Assembly (NCBI RefSeq): GCF_019038465.1
Contig: NZ_JAFKRH010000042.1
Location: 41,720 to 105,719 of the forward strand
DNA length: 64,000 nt
DNA from: Synechococcus sp. CCY 0621
GTDB taxonomy: Bacteria > Cyanobacteriota > Cyanobacteriia > PCC-6307 > Cyanobiaceae
Direction of reading: 5' to 3'
The notes under the pieces were generated by a model. That model searched no databases, had not been told where the DNA came from, and saw only the letters and a list, made by a program, of their open reading frames with translations. Below are positions 20,124-28,711 of this stretch, one piece after another (position 1 is the first letter of the stretch; each line of letters begins with the position of its first letter). Position numbers and translations under genes: made by a program.

Positions 20124-21065
20124 ATGCGCCGCTTCCTCTCCCCCCTGTTCGGCACCCTCCTCACCCTCTGCCTTTCGGTGGGCGTGCTGCTCCTGGGGGC
20201 CAGCCCCAGCTGGGCCTATCCCTTCTGGGCCCAGCAGAACTACGCCTCCCCGCGTGAAGCCACCGGCAAGATCGTCTGCGCCAACTGCCATCTGGCCAAG
20301 AAGGCCACCCGGGTGGAAGTGCCCCAGGCGGTCTTCCCCGACACGGTCTTCAAGGCGGTGGTCGAAATCCCGTATGACACCTCGGTGCAGCAGGTGTCCG
20401 GCAACGGCAGCCCCGCCGGCCTCAACGTGGGCGCCGTGGTGATGCTCCCCGACGGCTTCACCCTGGCGCCCCAGGACCGGCTCAGCGATGAGCTCAAGGA
20501 GGAAACCGCTGGGGTCTACTTCACCCAGTACAGCGACGATCAGCCCAACATCCTTCTGGTGGGACCGATCCCCGGTGACCAGCACCAGGAGATCGTCTTC
20601 CCGATCCTGTCCCCCGATCCGGCCACCGATAGCGCCATCCACTTCGGCAAGTACCAGGTGCATGTGGGTGCCAACCGCGGACGCGGCCAGGTGACCCCCC
20701 AGGGTGAGAAGACCAACAACACCGTCTACACCGCTCCCGCGGCTGGCACCGTCAGCGCCATCACCACCGGTGACGACGGCAGCACCGTTGTGGAGATCAC
20801 CGGGGCCAACGGCGCCGTCACCGAAACCGTCCCCGCCGGACCCAGCCTGACCGTGGCCGTCGGCGATGTGGTGGAGGCCGGTGCCCCCATCACCAACGAC
20901 CCCAACGTCGGCGGCTTCGGCCAGATCGATGCCGAAGTGGTGCTTCAGAACCCGGTGCGCATCTACGGCCTGCTGGCCTTCTTCGCCGCCGTGGCCCTGG
21001 CCCAGATCATGCTGGTGCTCAAGAAGCGCCAAGTCGAGAAGGTCCAGGCGGCGGAGGGCTTCTGA
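20124..21065 (+). CDS. petA: cytochrome f
   Basis: A 313-residue protein from ATG 20124. The signal peptide (about 1-35) is cleaved before YPFWAQQNY, whose N-terminal Tyr is the axial heme ligand. CANCH (about 54-58) binds the covalent heme. A large lumenal domain follows, and a C-terminal helix (about 279-297, [21 protein letters not shown]) anchors it in the thylakoid. It accepts electrons from PetC and passes them to plastocyanin or cytochrome c6. Its stop overlaps the likely CTG start of lgt. Confidence 0.98.
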   Translation: MRRFLSPLFGTLLTLCLSVGVLLLGASPSWAYPFWAQQNYASPREATGKIVCANCHLAKKATRVEVPQAVFPDTVFKAVVEIPYDTSVQQVSGNGSPAGLNVGAVVMLPDGFTLAPQDRLSDELKEETAGVYFTQYSDDQPNILLVGPIPGDQHQEIVFPILSPDPATDSAIHFGKYQVHVGANRGRGQVTPQGEKTNNTVYTAPAAGTVSAITTGDDGSTVVEITGANGAVTETVPAGPSLTVAVGDVVEAGAPITNDPNVGGFGQIDAEVVLQNPVRIYGLLAFFAAVALAQIMLVLKKRQVEKVQAAEGF

Positions 21066-21922
21066 GCGCCCTTCTCGGCCTCTTCACCTCCCCGGGACCC
21101 CTGCTCTTTCAGCTGGGTCCCGTCTCCGTTCGCTGGTACGGCCTGCTGATCGCCCTGGCGGTGCTGCTGGGGCTGCTGCTGGCCACCCGTCTTGGACGCA
21201 GCAGGGGCATCGATCCCGGCCTGATCGCCGATCTCCTGCCCCTGATGGTGCTGGGGGCCTTGGTCGGCGCTCGGACCTATTACGTGGCACTGGAGTGGCG
21301 CCAGTTCCACACCAACTGGCTCGATGCCTTGGCCATCTGGCGTGGGGGCATCGCCATCCACGGCGCCCTGATCGGGGGAACTGTGGTCACCCTGCTCTTC
21401 TGCCGCTGGCGCCGCCAGCCCTTCTGGCCGTTGCTTGATGTGCTCGTTCCCGCCGTGGCCCTGGGCCAGGCGATCGGTCGCTGGGGCAACTTCTTCAACT
21501 CCGAGGCCTTCGGGCTGCCCACCAATCTCCCCTGGGCCCTCACCATTCCGATGGCCAACCGGCCCTCTGAGTTCCTGGAGCAGGCCTCCTTCCACCCCAC
21601 CTTTCTCTACGAATCCCTCTGGAATCTGGGGGTCTGCGGCCTGCTGCTGGTCCTGTTCCGCCTGGGCAGCCAGGGCCGTCTGCGGCTGCCCGCCGGAGCG
21701 CTCAGCTGCGTTTACCTGATGGCCTACAGCAGCGGCCGCTTCTGGATCGAGGGGCTGCGGCTCGATCCCCTCTGTCTGTTCTCCCAGCCGCCCTTCTGCG
21801 CCGGTGGTCTGCGCATGGCCCAGCTGATGAGCCTGCTGCTGATCGCCTTGGGGGGAGCGGGGCTGCTCTGGCTCTACCGCTTCCGACGTCCCCTCCCCGA
21901 CCCCTCCGGCCTGACCGCATGA
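21062..21922 (+). CDS. lgt: prolipoprotein diacylglyceryl transferase (probable CTG start)
   Basis: Integral membrane enzyme that adds diacylglycerol to lipobox cysteines. The frame reads [20 protein letters not shown] then [18 protein letters not shown], the conserved Lgt N-terminus, but no ATG/GTG/TTG precedes GTG 21161, which lies inside helix 1. The CTG at 21062, overlapping the petA stop and 3 bp after GGAGGG, is the best start (286 residues). Further marks are [14 protein letters not shown] and the Lgt signature [13 protein letters not shown]. It ends in an ATGA overlap with cobM. Lipoproteins in the window include those at 23370, 54405 and 57243. Confidence 0.9.
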   Translation: MSALLGLFTSPGPLLFQLGPVSVRWYGLLIALAVLLGLLLATRLGRSRGIDPGLIADLLPLMVLGALVGARTYYVALEWRQFHTNWLDALAIWRGGIAIHGALIGGTVVTLLFCRWRRQPFWPLLDVLVPAVALGQAIGRWGNFFNSEAFGLPTNLPWALTIPMANRPSEFLEQASFHPTFLYESLWNLGVCGLLLVLFRLGSQGRLRLPAGALSCVYLMAYSSGRFWIEGLRLDPLCLFSQPPFCAGGLRMAQLMSLLLIALGGAGLLWLYRFRRPLPDPSGLTA

Positions 21923-22683
21923 CAGCCACCGTTCAGATCGTCGGAGCCGGCCCCGGCGCCCCGGACCTGCTCACCCTGCGGGCCGCGCGGGCCATCGAAT
22001 CGGCCCAGGTGCTGGTCTGGACCGACTCCCTGGTGAGCCCCCAGATCGCCGCCCTGGCGCCGCCGGACTGCGAAAGCGTCCGCACCAGCACCCTCACCCT
22101 CGAGGAGGTGATGGCCGTGGTGGTCGAGCGGGCCAAGGCGGGACGGCGGGTGGTGCGCCTCCACGACGGCGATCCCTGCCTCTACGGCGCCCTGCAGGAG
22201 CAGATCTGCCGGCTGGCCGATGCCGGCCTGGCGGTGGAGGTGGTGCCGGGCCTGAGCGCCTACCAGGCCACTGCCGCCGCCCTGGGGGCAGAACTGACCA
22301 TTCCCGGCCGGGTCCAGACGATCGTGCTCAGCCGGGCGGGTGGCCGCACCGGCGTGCCGGAGCGCGAATCCCTGGCCCGGCTCGCCGCCCTGCAGGCCTC
22401 CCTGTGCCTCTACCTCAGTGCCCGCCACGTGGAGGAGGTGCAGAGCGAGCTGCTGCAGCACTACCCGGCGGACACACCGGTGGCGATCGGTTACCGGGTC
22501 AGCTGGCCCGACCAGTGGCTAACGGTGGTACCCCTGGACGCCATGGCCCGCGTCAGCCGGGAGCGGAACCTCATCCGCACCACCCTCTACGTGGTGAGTC
22601 CGGCCCTGCGGGCCGCCGATGAGGCCCGATCCTTGCTCTATTCCGCCAGCCACAACCACCTGTTCCGCGGCGGCGCCGAGTGA
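21919..22683 (+). CDS. cobM: precorrin-4 C11-methyltransferase
   Basis: A 254-residue SAM-dependent tetrapyrrole methylase. [20 protein letters not shown] (about 5-24) is the first signature; [18 protein letters not shown] (about 76-93) and [16 protein letters not shown] (about 109-124) are typical of CobM/CbiF. It methylates precorrin-4 (or cobalt-precorrin-4) in corrin ring synthesis; cobT at 55428 belongs to the same pathway. Overlaps lgt (4 bp) and the AlkB-like gene (4 bp). Confidence 0.94.
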   Translation: MTATVQIVGAGPGAPDLLTLRAARAIESAQVLVWTDSLVSPQIAALAPPDCESVRTSTLTLEEVMAVVVERAKAGRRVVRLHDGDPCLYGALQEQICRLADAGLAVEVVPGLSAYQATAAALGAELTIPGRVQTIVLSRAGGRTGVPERESLARLAALQASLCLYLSARHVEEVQSELLQHYPADTPVAIGYRVSWPDQWLTVVPLDAMARVSRERNLIRTTLYVVSPALRAADEARSLLYSASHNHLFRGGAE

Positions 22684-23261
22684 CGGCGACCACGCCCTGC
22701 CTGCGCCACTGGCGGGGCTGGGTGGGAGCCGCGGAAGCCGATGCCTGGCTGGAGCGGCTGCAGCAGGAGGTTCCCTGGAAACAGGAGTCCATCAGCGTGT
22801 ATGGCCGCCGCCACGCCATGCCGCGGCTCACCTGCTGGATGGCGGATCCTGGCTGCGGCTATCGCTATTCCGGGTTGGAGAACACCATCGAACCCTGGAC
22901 ACCCCTGGCCGCCGCCATCCGCCGGCGCATCGGGGCGGCTGCGGCCCAGGAGTTCAATTCCCTGCTGCTGAACTACTACCGCGACGGCCGAGATGCCATG
23001 GGCTGGCATGCCGATGACGAGCCTGAGCTCGATCCGGACGCTCCCATCGCCTCCCTCAGCCTGGGGGCCAGCCGCACCCTGCGCTTCCGTCCCCGCCAGC
23101 GGGACACGGCTCCAACCCTGGCGGTGGAACTGGGCCATGGCGATCTGCTGTTGATGGACCCACCCACCCAGCGGCACTGGCAGCACGGGCTGCCGCGGCG
23201 CCTGAAGGTGGCCTCCCCGCGGCTCAACCTGACCTTCCGGAGGGTGCGGCTGCCGGCCTGA
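22680..23261 (+). CDS. AlkB-like 2-oxoglutarate/Fe(II) dioxygenase
   Basis: A 193-residue enzyme from GTG 22680, overlapping the cobM stop. YYRDGRDAMGWHADDEPEL carries the HxD iron ligands (about residues 108-110), QHGLPRR supplies the distal His (about 167), and SPRLNLTFRRV provides the RxNxTFR 2-oxoglutarate-binding motif. RYSGLENTIEPWTP resembles the nucleotide-recognition lid of AlkB/ALKBH2 relatives. Likely repairs alkylated bases in DNA or RNA; substrate not provable here. Confidence 0.88.
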   Translation: MTATTPCLRHWRGWVGAAEADAWLERLQQEVPWKQESISVYGRRHAMPRLTCWMADPGCGYRYSGLENTIEPWTPLAAAIRRRIGAAAAQEFNSLLLNYYRDGRDAMGWHADDEPELDPDAPIASLSLGASRTLRFRPRQRDTAPTLAVELGHGDLLLMDPPTQRHWQHGLPRRLKVASPRLNLTFRRVRLPA

Positions 23262-23369
23262 TCACTAGCCTGAAGGGACCGCCACGGGGGGCGTCCGCCT
23301 CAGGCCTCCTGGCAGCGGCAAGATGGCAACAATGGTTGCACTGTTCGTCTGAGCGGAGTTCCGAGGGCG

Positions 23370-24026
23370 ATGGCCAGTCCCTGTCGTAGCCGACACCGGC
23401 GGCTCTTCCCGGTGCTGCTGAGCGTGACCCTGGTGGGAGGCGGCTGTCAGTTCACGGGGGTGAGTGAGGCCGGCCGGGAGCGCTGCCGCAGGCTGGGTGC
23501 CGACGCTGGCCATCCCCTGGCGGCAGCCCTGAGCTACGTCCGCTGCCTGCCCAACGCTGATGCCACCCTGGCGGCCGAGAAGGCGGCCGAGAAGGCCGCC
23601 ACGGCCCGACGGGCGGCCCTGGAGGCCTGCCGCAGGCGGCAGGGGACGATCACCAACTTGATGGCGTCGCTGCGTCAGGCCGAGCAGGAACTGGCCGCGG
23701 CGCGCAGCAGCCCGTTCAGCCCCTCGGTGGCTCCACCCCAGCCCCTGGATGCCGGCAAGGAATCCCGCTATCGCCCCGAAGACCAGCGGCTCGACCGGGA
23801 CCGGTACGAGGCCGCCCTCGCGGCCTGGGAACAGCAGGTGGCCTCCCAGCGGTTCCAGTGGCGCCAGCAGCGCGCCGAGCGCATCGAGGCTGCCCAGGGA
23901 CGTCTTGACCGGGACGCCCAGGCCCTCAGGCAGCTCAAGCCCGATCTTTTCAACGGTCCCGCCAGCATCGAGTTCGACCCAACGGCACTCAAAAAGGTGA
24001 GCGCCGGCTGCGACGGGGCCAGCTGA
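23370..24026 (+). CDS. putative lipoprotein with coiled-coil region
   Basis: A 218-residue protein from ATG 23370. The basic start RSRHRRLFPVLLSVTL is followed by LVGGGC, a lipobox, so it is probably lipidated at Cys26. The rest is soluble: two more cysteines (RCRRLGA and YVRCLPN), an Ala/Glu/Lys-rich helical stretch (about 65-115), a Pro-rich linker, and a second helix rich in Arg/Gln (about 140-195). I recognise no named family. The coiled-coil character suggests a structural or envelope-anchoring role. Confidence 0.65.
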   Translation: MASPCRSRHRRLFPVLLSVTLVGGGCQFTGVSEAGRERCRRLGADAGHPLAAALSYVRCLPNADATLAAEKAAEKAATARRAALEACRRRQGTITNLMASLRQAEQELAAARSSPFSPSVAPPQPLDAGKESRYRPEDQRLDRDRYEAALAAWEQQVASQRFQWRQQRAERIEAAQGRLDRDAQALRQLKPDLFNGPASIEFDPTALKKVSAGCDGAS

Positions 24027-24032
24027 GGGGAT

Positions 24033-24060
24033 TTGACAGTGTGATCGGCGACCGTGTAGG
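24033..24060 (+). promoter_or_regulatory. probable promoter upstream of tRNA-Val
   Basis: A perfect TTGACA (24033-24038) with TGTAGG 16 bp further on (24055-24060), starting 7 bp after the lipoprotein stop and about 85 bp before the tRNA. The -10 box is poor but the -35 match and position fit a tRNA promoter. Confidence 0.45.
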
Positions 24061-24066
24061 AGGGTT

Positions 24067-24082
24067 CAGGCCGTTGGGCCTG
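24067..24082 (+). other. perfect hairpin in the tRNA-Val leader
   Basis: CAGGCC-GTTG-GGCCTG, a 6-bp GC-rich stem with a 4-nt loop just downstream of the TTGACA promoter. There is no T-run, so it is not a standard terminator. It may be an RNase processing or leader structure of the tRNA transcript. Confidence 0.4.
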
Positions 24083-24145
24083 GTCGAAACCTCTGCCGTG
24101 GAAAGACCTTCTTTCAGGCGATGCCGAGGTGCCGACAGCAACGAT

Positions 24146-24217
<72 letters not shown>

Positions 24218-24328
24218 TGTCTTCTTTCCAGCCTTTCGGCTTGTAGCGTCCTCCTACGCGAATGGCTGGTCGTCCCCTGGACCGCTCGTCATACTGCTGG
24301 CGACGCAGCGCTTCAGGAGTCCCTGCCC

Positions 24329-25126
24329 TTGTTCGAATCTCCTGCCGCGACCATGGCCGCAGACGACTGGAGCGCACCGATCCCGCAGCTCGTCCAACTG
24401 GGCGAAAAGCTCGGCCAGGCCCGCCGCAACCAGGGCCTCAGTCTGGAGGAACTGGCCGACCGGCTACGGCTGGGCAGCGAACAGCTGACGGCCCTTGAGG
24501 CCGGGGACCACACCCACCTGCCGGAAGCGGTGTTCGTGGTGGCCCAGGCGAAGCGGGTGGCCGGCGCCCTGGGGATCGACGTAAGCCAGCAGATCAGTGA
24601 TCTGCAGGGGAGCCGCCTGATGCGTGCCAAGGGCCACCCGGCCCCCGTCGCGCCCCTGCAGCGACGCCCCTCCATCGCCCCCGCCCGCCAGGGCCGCTCC
24701 CTCGGCTGGCTGGGGGGGGCCCTGCTGCTGCTGGGCGGCGGCGGCCTTGCGGTGGCCGCGCTGCAGGGCAAGGTCTTTGCCCCGCAGACAGCTCGACCCC
24801 CATCACCACCGGCCGCAACCACCAGCCCGGGTGAGGCTTCTGGCCAGGCCGTGGTCGCTGGGGCGCCGTCCCGGCCGGCGGCGGAGGTGCTGGTGCTGCA
24901 GAGCAGCCAGCCCAGCTGGCTGGAGGTCCGCAATGCGGCCGGGGTGACCCTGTTCCGCGGCACCTTCACCGGCGAGAAGCGTTTCCCCATGGGACAGGGC
25001 CTCAGGGTTCTGGCCGGTCGGCCCGACCTGGTGACGGCCACGGCCGGCAGCCAGGCCCCCCGCTCCCTGGGACGGATCGATCAGGTGGTGTGGCGCAGCT
25101 TCATGGCGACGCCTGCCGCACCGTGA
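24329..25126 (+). CDS. RodZ-like helix-turn-helix membrane protein
   Basis: A 265-residue protein. TTG 24329 sits 9 bp after AGGAG; the in-frame ATG 24353 lacks a ribosome-binding site, so TTG is preferred. The cytoplasmic HTH_25 domain (about 20-95) has LGEKLGQARRNQGLSLEELADRLRL split by the turn and VFVVAQAKRVAGALGID. A single helix (about 128-148, LGGALLLLGGGGLAVAAL), a Pro-rich linker and a DUF4115-like domain (VLQSSQPSWLEVRNAAGVTLF) follow. RodZ links MreB to the wall elongation machinery; no mre genes adjoin. Its end overlaps ppx by 26 bp. Confidence 0.82.
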   Translation: MFESPAATMAADDWSAPIPQLVQLGEKLGQARRNQGLSLEELADRLRLGSEQLTALEAGDHTHLPEAVFVVAQAKRVAGALGIDVSQQISDLQGSRLMRAKGHPAPVAPLQRRPSIAPARQGRSLGWLGGALLLLGGGGLAVAALQGKVFAPQTARPPSPPAATTSPGEASGQAVVAGAPSRPAAEVLVLQSSQPSWLEVRNAAGVTLFRGTFTGEKRFPMGQGLRVLAGRPDLVTATAGSQAPRSLGRIDQVVWRSFMATPAAP

Positions 25127-26735
25127 GCCTCAGGCCCGTGGCCTCCAGCACCAGATCGGCGCAGGAGCGGAGACTCCATTCCTCCAGGCTCAGATCCTGG
25201 GGGGTGTCACCGGGCTGCGGCGCATGCGGCTGCAGGCTGATTGTGAAGCCCCGGGTCTGAGCGGTCCGCTCGGCGTCCGCCGAGACGCTGATCGCCTCGA
25301 TACCGGGGGCGGGTCTGCGGTCAAGGGCGGCCGCCAGCCGCAGCAACAGGGCCATCGTGAACACGATGTGGCGGTGCTGCCCGGCCTCGATCAGCTGCCA
25401 CGACTCGTGGCGCTTCTTGGGCAGGCTGCGCCGGTGGTAGCGGGCGATCGCCGCCACCATCAGGTGCTCGGCCTCGGAGTAACCGAGCAGCTCCCCGTGG
25501 CGGATCAGATACCAGGTGTGCTTGTGGTAAGCGGCGATGTTGACGTGCTTGCCACAGGCATGGAGCTGGGCCGCTGCCCACAGCAGGGCCCGGCCTTCGC
25601 CGTCGTCATCGTGCAGCAGGCCCCGGGTCTGGTCGTAGAGGCTGAGGGCATGGCTGGCCACCCGGTCGGCCCGGCCCGTGTCCACCCCGTAGGTGCGGGC
25701 CAGATGCAGGACCGTGCGGCGACGGATCGTGCTCTGGAAGCTGAAGCGATCGACGAGCAGGCCGTTGCGCAGCATCCAGTCGACGATCAGACCTTCCCGC
25801 AGGGCCCGCTCACAGACCACCAGCTCCCGGACCTGGAGGATCTCCATGGTGGTCTGGAGGATCAGGGCGCCGGGAACGATGATCTCGGCCCGGCGCTCGT
25901 TGATGGCGGTGAGGGCGCGGCGCTGCTCCGGCGTCATCGCCATCAGCCGCTCGACGATCTCATCGAGGCGGGCCCGGCCGAGGCGGTAGCCGTCGAGCTT
26001 CAGGGGCGGGTTGGGATCCTGGGCGGAGGCCAGGGCCGCCATCGCCATGGCGGTGCCGCTGGTGGCCACCAGCACGGGCTTCTCCCCCGGCCGCAATTCC
26101 CGTTTCACCTCGGCGACGGCCGGATCCATCGCCCCCTGGATGTAGGCCTCGAGAAAGCCGCGGCGGGCCGGCGTCAGGGGGTCCTCCCGGCAGAACTCCC
26201 GCTGCAGCCGCACCGCACCGATGCGGGTGCTGGTGAGGGCGCGGGCATCGCGGCCATCGGCAAGCACCAGCTCGGTGGAACCGCCGCCGATATCGAGGAT
26301 GTAATAGGGCTGGTCGCCGAAGGAAAGACCCGAAAGCACCCCCAGGTAGATGAGTCGGGCCTCCTCCGGCCCGCTGACCAGATCCACCACCAGCCCCAGC
26401 TGGTCCTGGAGTCCCTGCAGGAACGAGCGGCCGTTCGGAGCTTCCCGCACGGCACTGGTGGCGGCGGTGACGATCTGCTCCACCCCGTGGCTGGTGGCCA
26501 GATCGCGGCAATGGCGCAGGGTCAGGAAGGCACGCTCGATCGCCTCGGGCGTGAGGTCGCCGGAATCCGGATCCCTCTCCCCCAGCCGGGTGGTGGATTT
26601 CTCCGCCAGCACCACCGAGAAGCTGCGCAGGACCGGGTCGATCGCCGCGACCAGCAGGTGAATGGAATTGGTGCCGATGTCGATGGCCGCCACCCGCCGT
26701 TCCGCGGTACCGGCGGTGTCGGGGATCGGGGGCAT
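25101..26735 (-). CDS. ppx: Ppx/GppA-type exopolyphosphatase
   Basis: A 544-residue protein from ATG 26735. AAIDIGTNSIHLLVAAID (about 16-33) is the first phosphate-binding motif of the ASKHA fold; VTAATSAVREAPNG and YYILDIGGGSTELVLADG follow. An HD-like C-terminal domain (about 320-530) has QLHACGKHVNIAAYHKHTWY and GELLGYSEAEH. It hydrolyses polyphosphate and/or pppGpp. Frame continues upstream without a good start. Convergent with the RodZ-like gene (26-bp overlap), divergent from ubiA. Confidence 0.93.
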   Translation of the reverse strand: MPPIPDTAGTAERRVAAIDIGTNSIHLLVAAIDPVLRSFSVVLAEKSTTRLGERDPDSGDLTPEAIERAFLTLRHCRDLATSHGVEQIVTAATSAVREAPNGRSFLQGLQDQLGLVVDLVSGPEEARLIYLGVLSGLSFGDQPYYILDIGGGSTELVLADGRDARALTSTRIGAVRLQREFCREDPLTPARRGFLEAYIQGAMDPAVAEVKRELRPGEKPVLVATSGTAMAMAALASAQDPNPPLKLDGYRLGRARLDEIVERLMAMTPEQRRALTAINERRAEIIVPGALILQTTMEILQVRELVVCERALREGLIVDWMLRNGLLVDRFSFQSTIRRRTVLHLARTYGVDTGRADRVASHALSLYDQTRGLLHDDDGEGRALLWAAAQLHACGKHVNIAAYHKHTWYLIRHGELLGYSEAEHLMVAAIARYHRRSLPKKRHESWQLIEAGQHRHIVFTMALLLRLAAALDRRPAPGIEAISVSADAERTAQTRGFTISLQPHAPQPGDTPQDLSLEEWSLRSCADLVLEATGLRLTVRQASP

Positions 26736-26851
26736 GGGGGTCGGCCCGGGCAGCGGCGGCGCCACTTTGCCACCGGCCGCCCCATCGCCAGCGGGCAGGA
26801 ACGCCGTCGTCAGGAGTTGGATAGGGTGCCGGGAACCAACCGTTACGAGCG

Positions 26852-27757
26852 GTGAACGTCCCGATGGCCCCAGGCCGTGTCCAGGCCTGGCTGGAGCTGC
26901 TGCGCTGGCACAAGCCCAGTGGCAGGCTGATCCTCCTGATTCCCGCCGGCTGGGCCCTGTGGCTGGGTCCCGCCGTGCCACCTCCGGCCCTGCTGGTGGC
27001 CTGGATCGTGCTTGGGGGTCTGGCGGTGAGCGGCGCCGGCTGCGTGGCCAACGACCTCTGGGACCGGCGCATCGATCCCCTGGTGGAGCGCACCCGCCAC
27101 CGGCCCCTGGCCGATGGCCGCCTCGGGGTCGGCACCGCGACCGTCCTGCTGCTCCTCTGCCTGGTGCTGGCCCTGGCGGCCCTGCTGGCCCTGCCCGCCG
27201 CCAGCCGGGTGCTGTGCGTGGGGCTGGCCCTGGCCACGTTGCCCCTGGTGCTGCTCTATCCCTCCGCCAAGCGCTGGTTCGCCTATCCCCAGCTGGTGCT
27301 GGCCCTGTGCTGGGGTTTCGCCGTGCTGATTCCCTGGGCGGCCGCCCAGGGGGGCCTGCGAGGTGCCCTGGGGGGCTGGCCCCTGCTGCTCACCTGGCTG
27401 GCGGCGGTGAGCTGGACCTTCGGCTTCGACACCGTCTACGCCATGAGCGACCGGGACGACGATCGGCGCCTCGGGGTGCGCAGCAGTGCCCTGAGCCTGG
27501 GGGCCCAGGCGCCCCTGGCGGTGGCCCTCTGCTACGGGCTCACCTGCGCGGCCCTGGCTCTGGCCGTGCTGCTGCAGGGCCGGGCCGGGCTGCCGTTCTG
27601 GCTGCCCTGGGCCGTCGCCAGCCTGGCGATGCAGCAGCAGGCGGCCCGGCTGCGTCGCCCCGACCTGCCCCGCAGCGCCTACGGCCGGCACTTCGCCGCC
27701 CAGGTGTGGCTCGGGGGTCTGCTGCTGCTGGCCGTGATCCTCTCCACCAGCACCTGA
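26852..27757 (+). CDS. ubiA: 4-hydroxybenzoate polyprenyltransferase, UbiA family
   Basis: A 301-residue membrane protein with eight to nine helices, from GTG 26852 (an ATG four codons later is possible). The two Asp-rich motifs are NDLWDRRIDPLVERTRHRP (about 67-85) and DTVYAMSDRDDDRRLGVRSS (about 193-212), which bind the prenyl diphosphate through Mg. In cyanobacteria this enzyme supplies plastoquinone by prenylating 4-hydroxybenzoate. The S66 peptidase gene starts 6 bp after its stop. Confidence 0.93.
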   Translation: MNVPMAPGRVQAWLELLRWHKPSGRLILLIPAGWALWLGPAVPPPALLVAWIVLGGLAVSGAGCVANDLWDRRIDPLVERTRHRPLADGRLGVGTATVLLLLCLVLALAALLALPAASRVLCVGLALATLPLVLLYPSAKRWFAYPQLVLALCWGFAVLIPWAAAQGGLRGALGGWPLLLTWLAAVSWTFGFDTVYAMSDRDDDRRLGVRSSALSLGAQAPLAVALCYGLTCAALALAVLLQGRAGLPFWLPWAVASLAMQQQAARLRRPDLPRSAYGRHFAAQVWLGGLLLLAVILSTST

Positions 27758-27763
27758 TCCGCC

Positions 27764-28711
27764 ATGAACGCCGGACTGCCGCACCTCCAACCCCCTGCCC
27801 TGCAGGCGGGCGACCGGGTACGACTGGTGGCCGCCAGCTCCGCCCTGGGTGATCTCGAGCGGCTGCAGGCGGGCCTGGCGGTGCTGACCAGCTGGGGCCT
27901 GGAGCTGGATGACGATCCCACCCGGCTGCCGGCGCGCCGCTGGGGCTACCTGGCGGGCCGGGACGCCGAGCGGGCCGGCGATCTGCGGCCCAGCGGCGAC
28001 CCGGAGAGCGCACCGGCCCTGCTGGCCTGCGTGCGGGGGGGCTGGGGGTCGGCCCGGCTGCTGGAGCGCCCGCTGGAGACGGCAGGTGGCTGGCTGCTGG
28101 GGTTCTCCGATGTGACCTCCCTGCTGTGGCACCGGCTGGCAATGGGCCGCGGGGGCGCCATCCATGGCCCCCTGCTCACCACCCTGGCGGCCGAACCGGC
28201 CTGGAGCCAGGAGCGGCTGCGGGCCCTGCTGTTCGGTGAGCCGCTGGGCGACCTGGACGGGGAGAGCTGGGTTGGCGGCCAGGCCGAGGGCCCGCTGCTG
28301 GCCGCCAACCTCACGGTGGCGACCCACCTGCTGGGCACGCCGCACCTGCCGGATCTGGACGGGGCGATCCTGGTTCTCGAAGACGTGGGGGAAGCGCCCT
28401 ACCGCCTCGAGCGGATGCTCACCCACTGGCGCCTCTGCGGTGCCCTGCAACGGCTGGGGGGCATCGGCTTCGGCAGCTTCGAGGGCTGCGACGACCCCGG
28501 GGAGGCCGACGGCGACTCGCCCCGGTTCAGCCTGGAGCAGGTGCTGCGGGAGCGGACCGCCGATCTGGGCATCCCGGTGCTGGCCGGCCTGCCGGTGGGC
28601 CACGGCCATGTCAATGCCGCCCTGCCCCTGGGGGTGCGCGCCCGGCTCGACGGCGACCATGGCCGGCTGAGCGTTGTCGCTGCCGGGCCTGGGTCCGTCA
28701 AGTGCCGGTGA
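27764..28711 (+). CDS. LD-carboxypeptidase (peptidase S66 family)
   Basis: A 315-residue protein from ATG 27764. The family marks are CVRGGWGSARLLE (about 88-100), the nucleophile segment LLGFSDVTSLLW (about 108-119), ILVLEDVGEAPYRLERML with the catalytic Glu, and the His near PVGHGHVN. It should cleave the L,D bond of tetrapeptides during murein recycling, or a microcin-like peptide. Last 14 bp overlap the convergent CpcT/CpeT-like gene. Probably in one transcript with ubiA. Confidence 0.92.
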   Translation: MNAGLPHLQPPALQAGDRVRLVAASSALGDLERLQAGLAVLTSWGLELDDDPTRLPARRWGYLAGRDAERAGDLRPSGDPESAPALLACVRGGWGSARLLERPLETAGGWLLGFSDVTSLLWHRLAMGRGGAIHGPLLTTLAAEPAWSQERLRALLFGEPLGDLDGESWVGGQAEGPLLAANLTVATHLLGTPHLPDLDGAILVLEDVGEAPYRLERMLTHWRLCGALQRLGGIGFGSFEGCDDPGEADGDSPRFSLEQVLRERTADLGIPVLAGLPVGHGHVNAALPLGVRARLDGDHGRLSVVAAGPGSVKCR

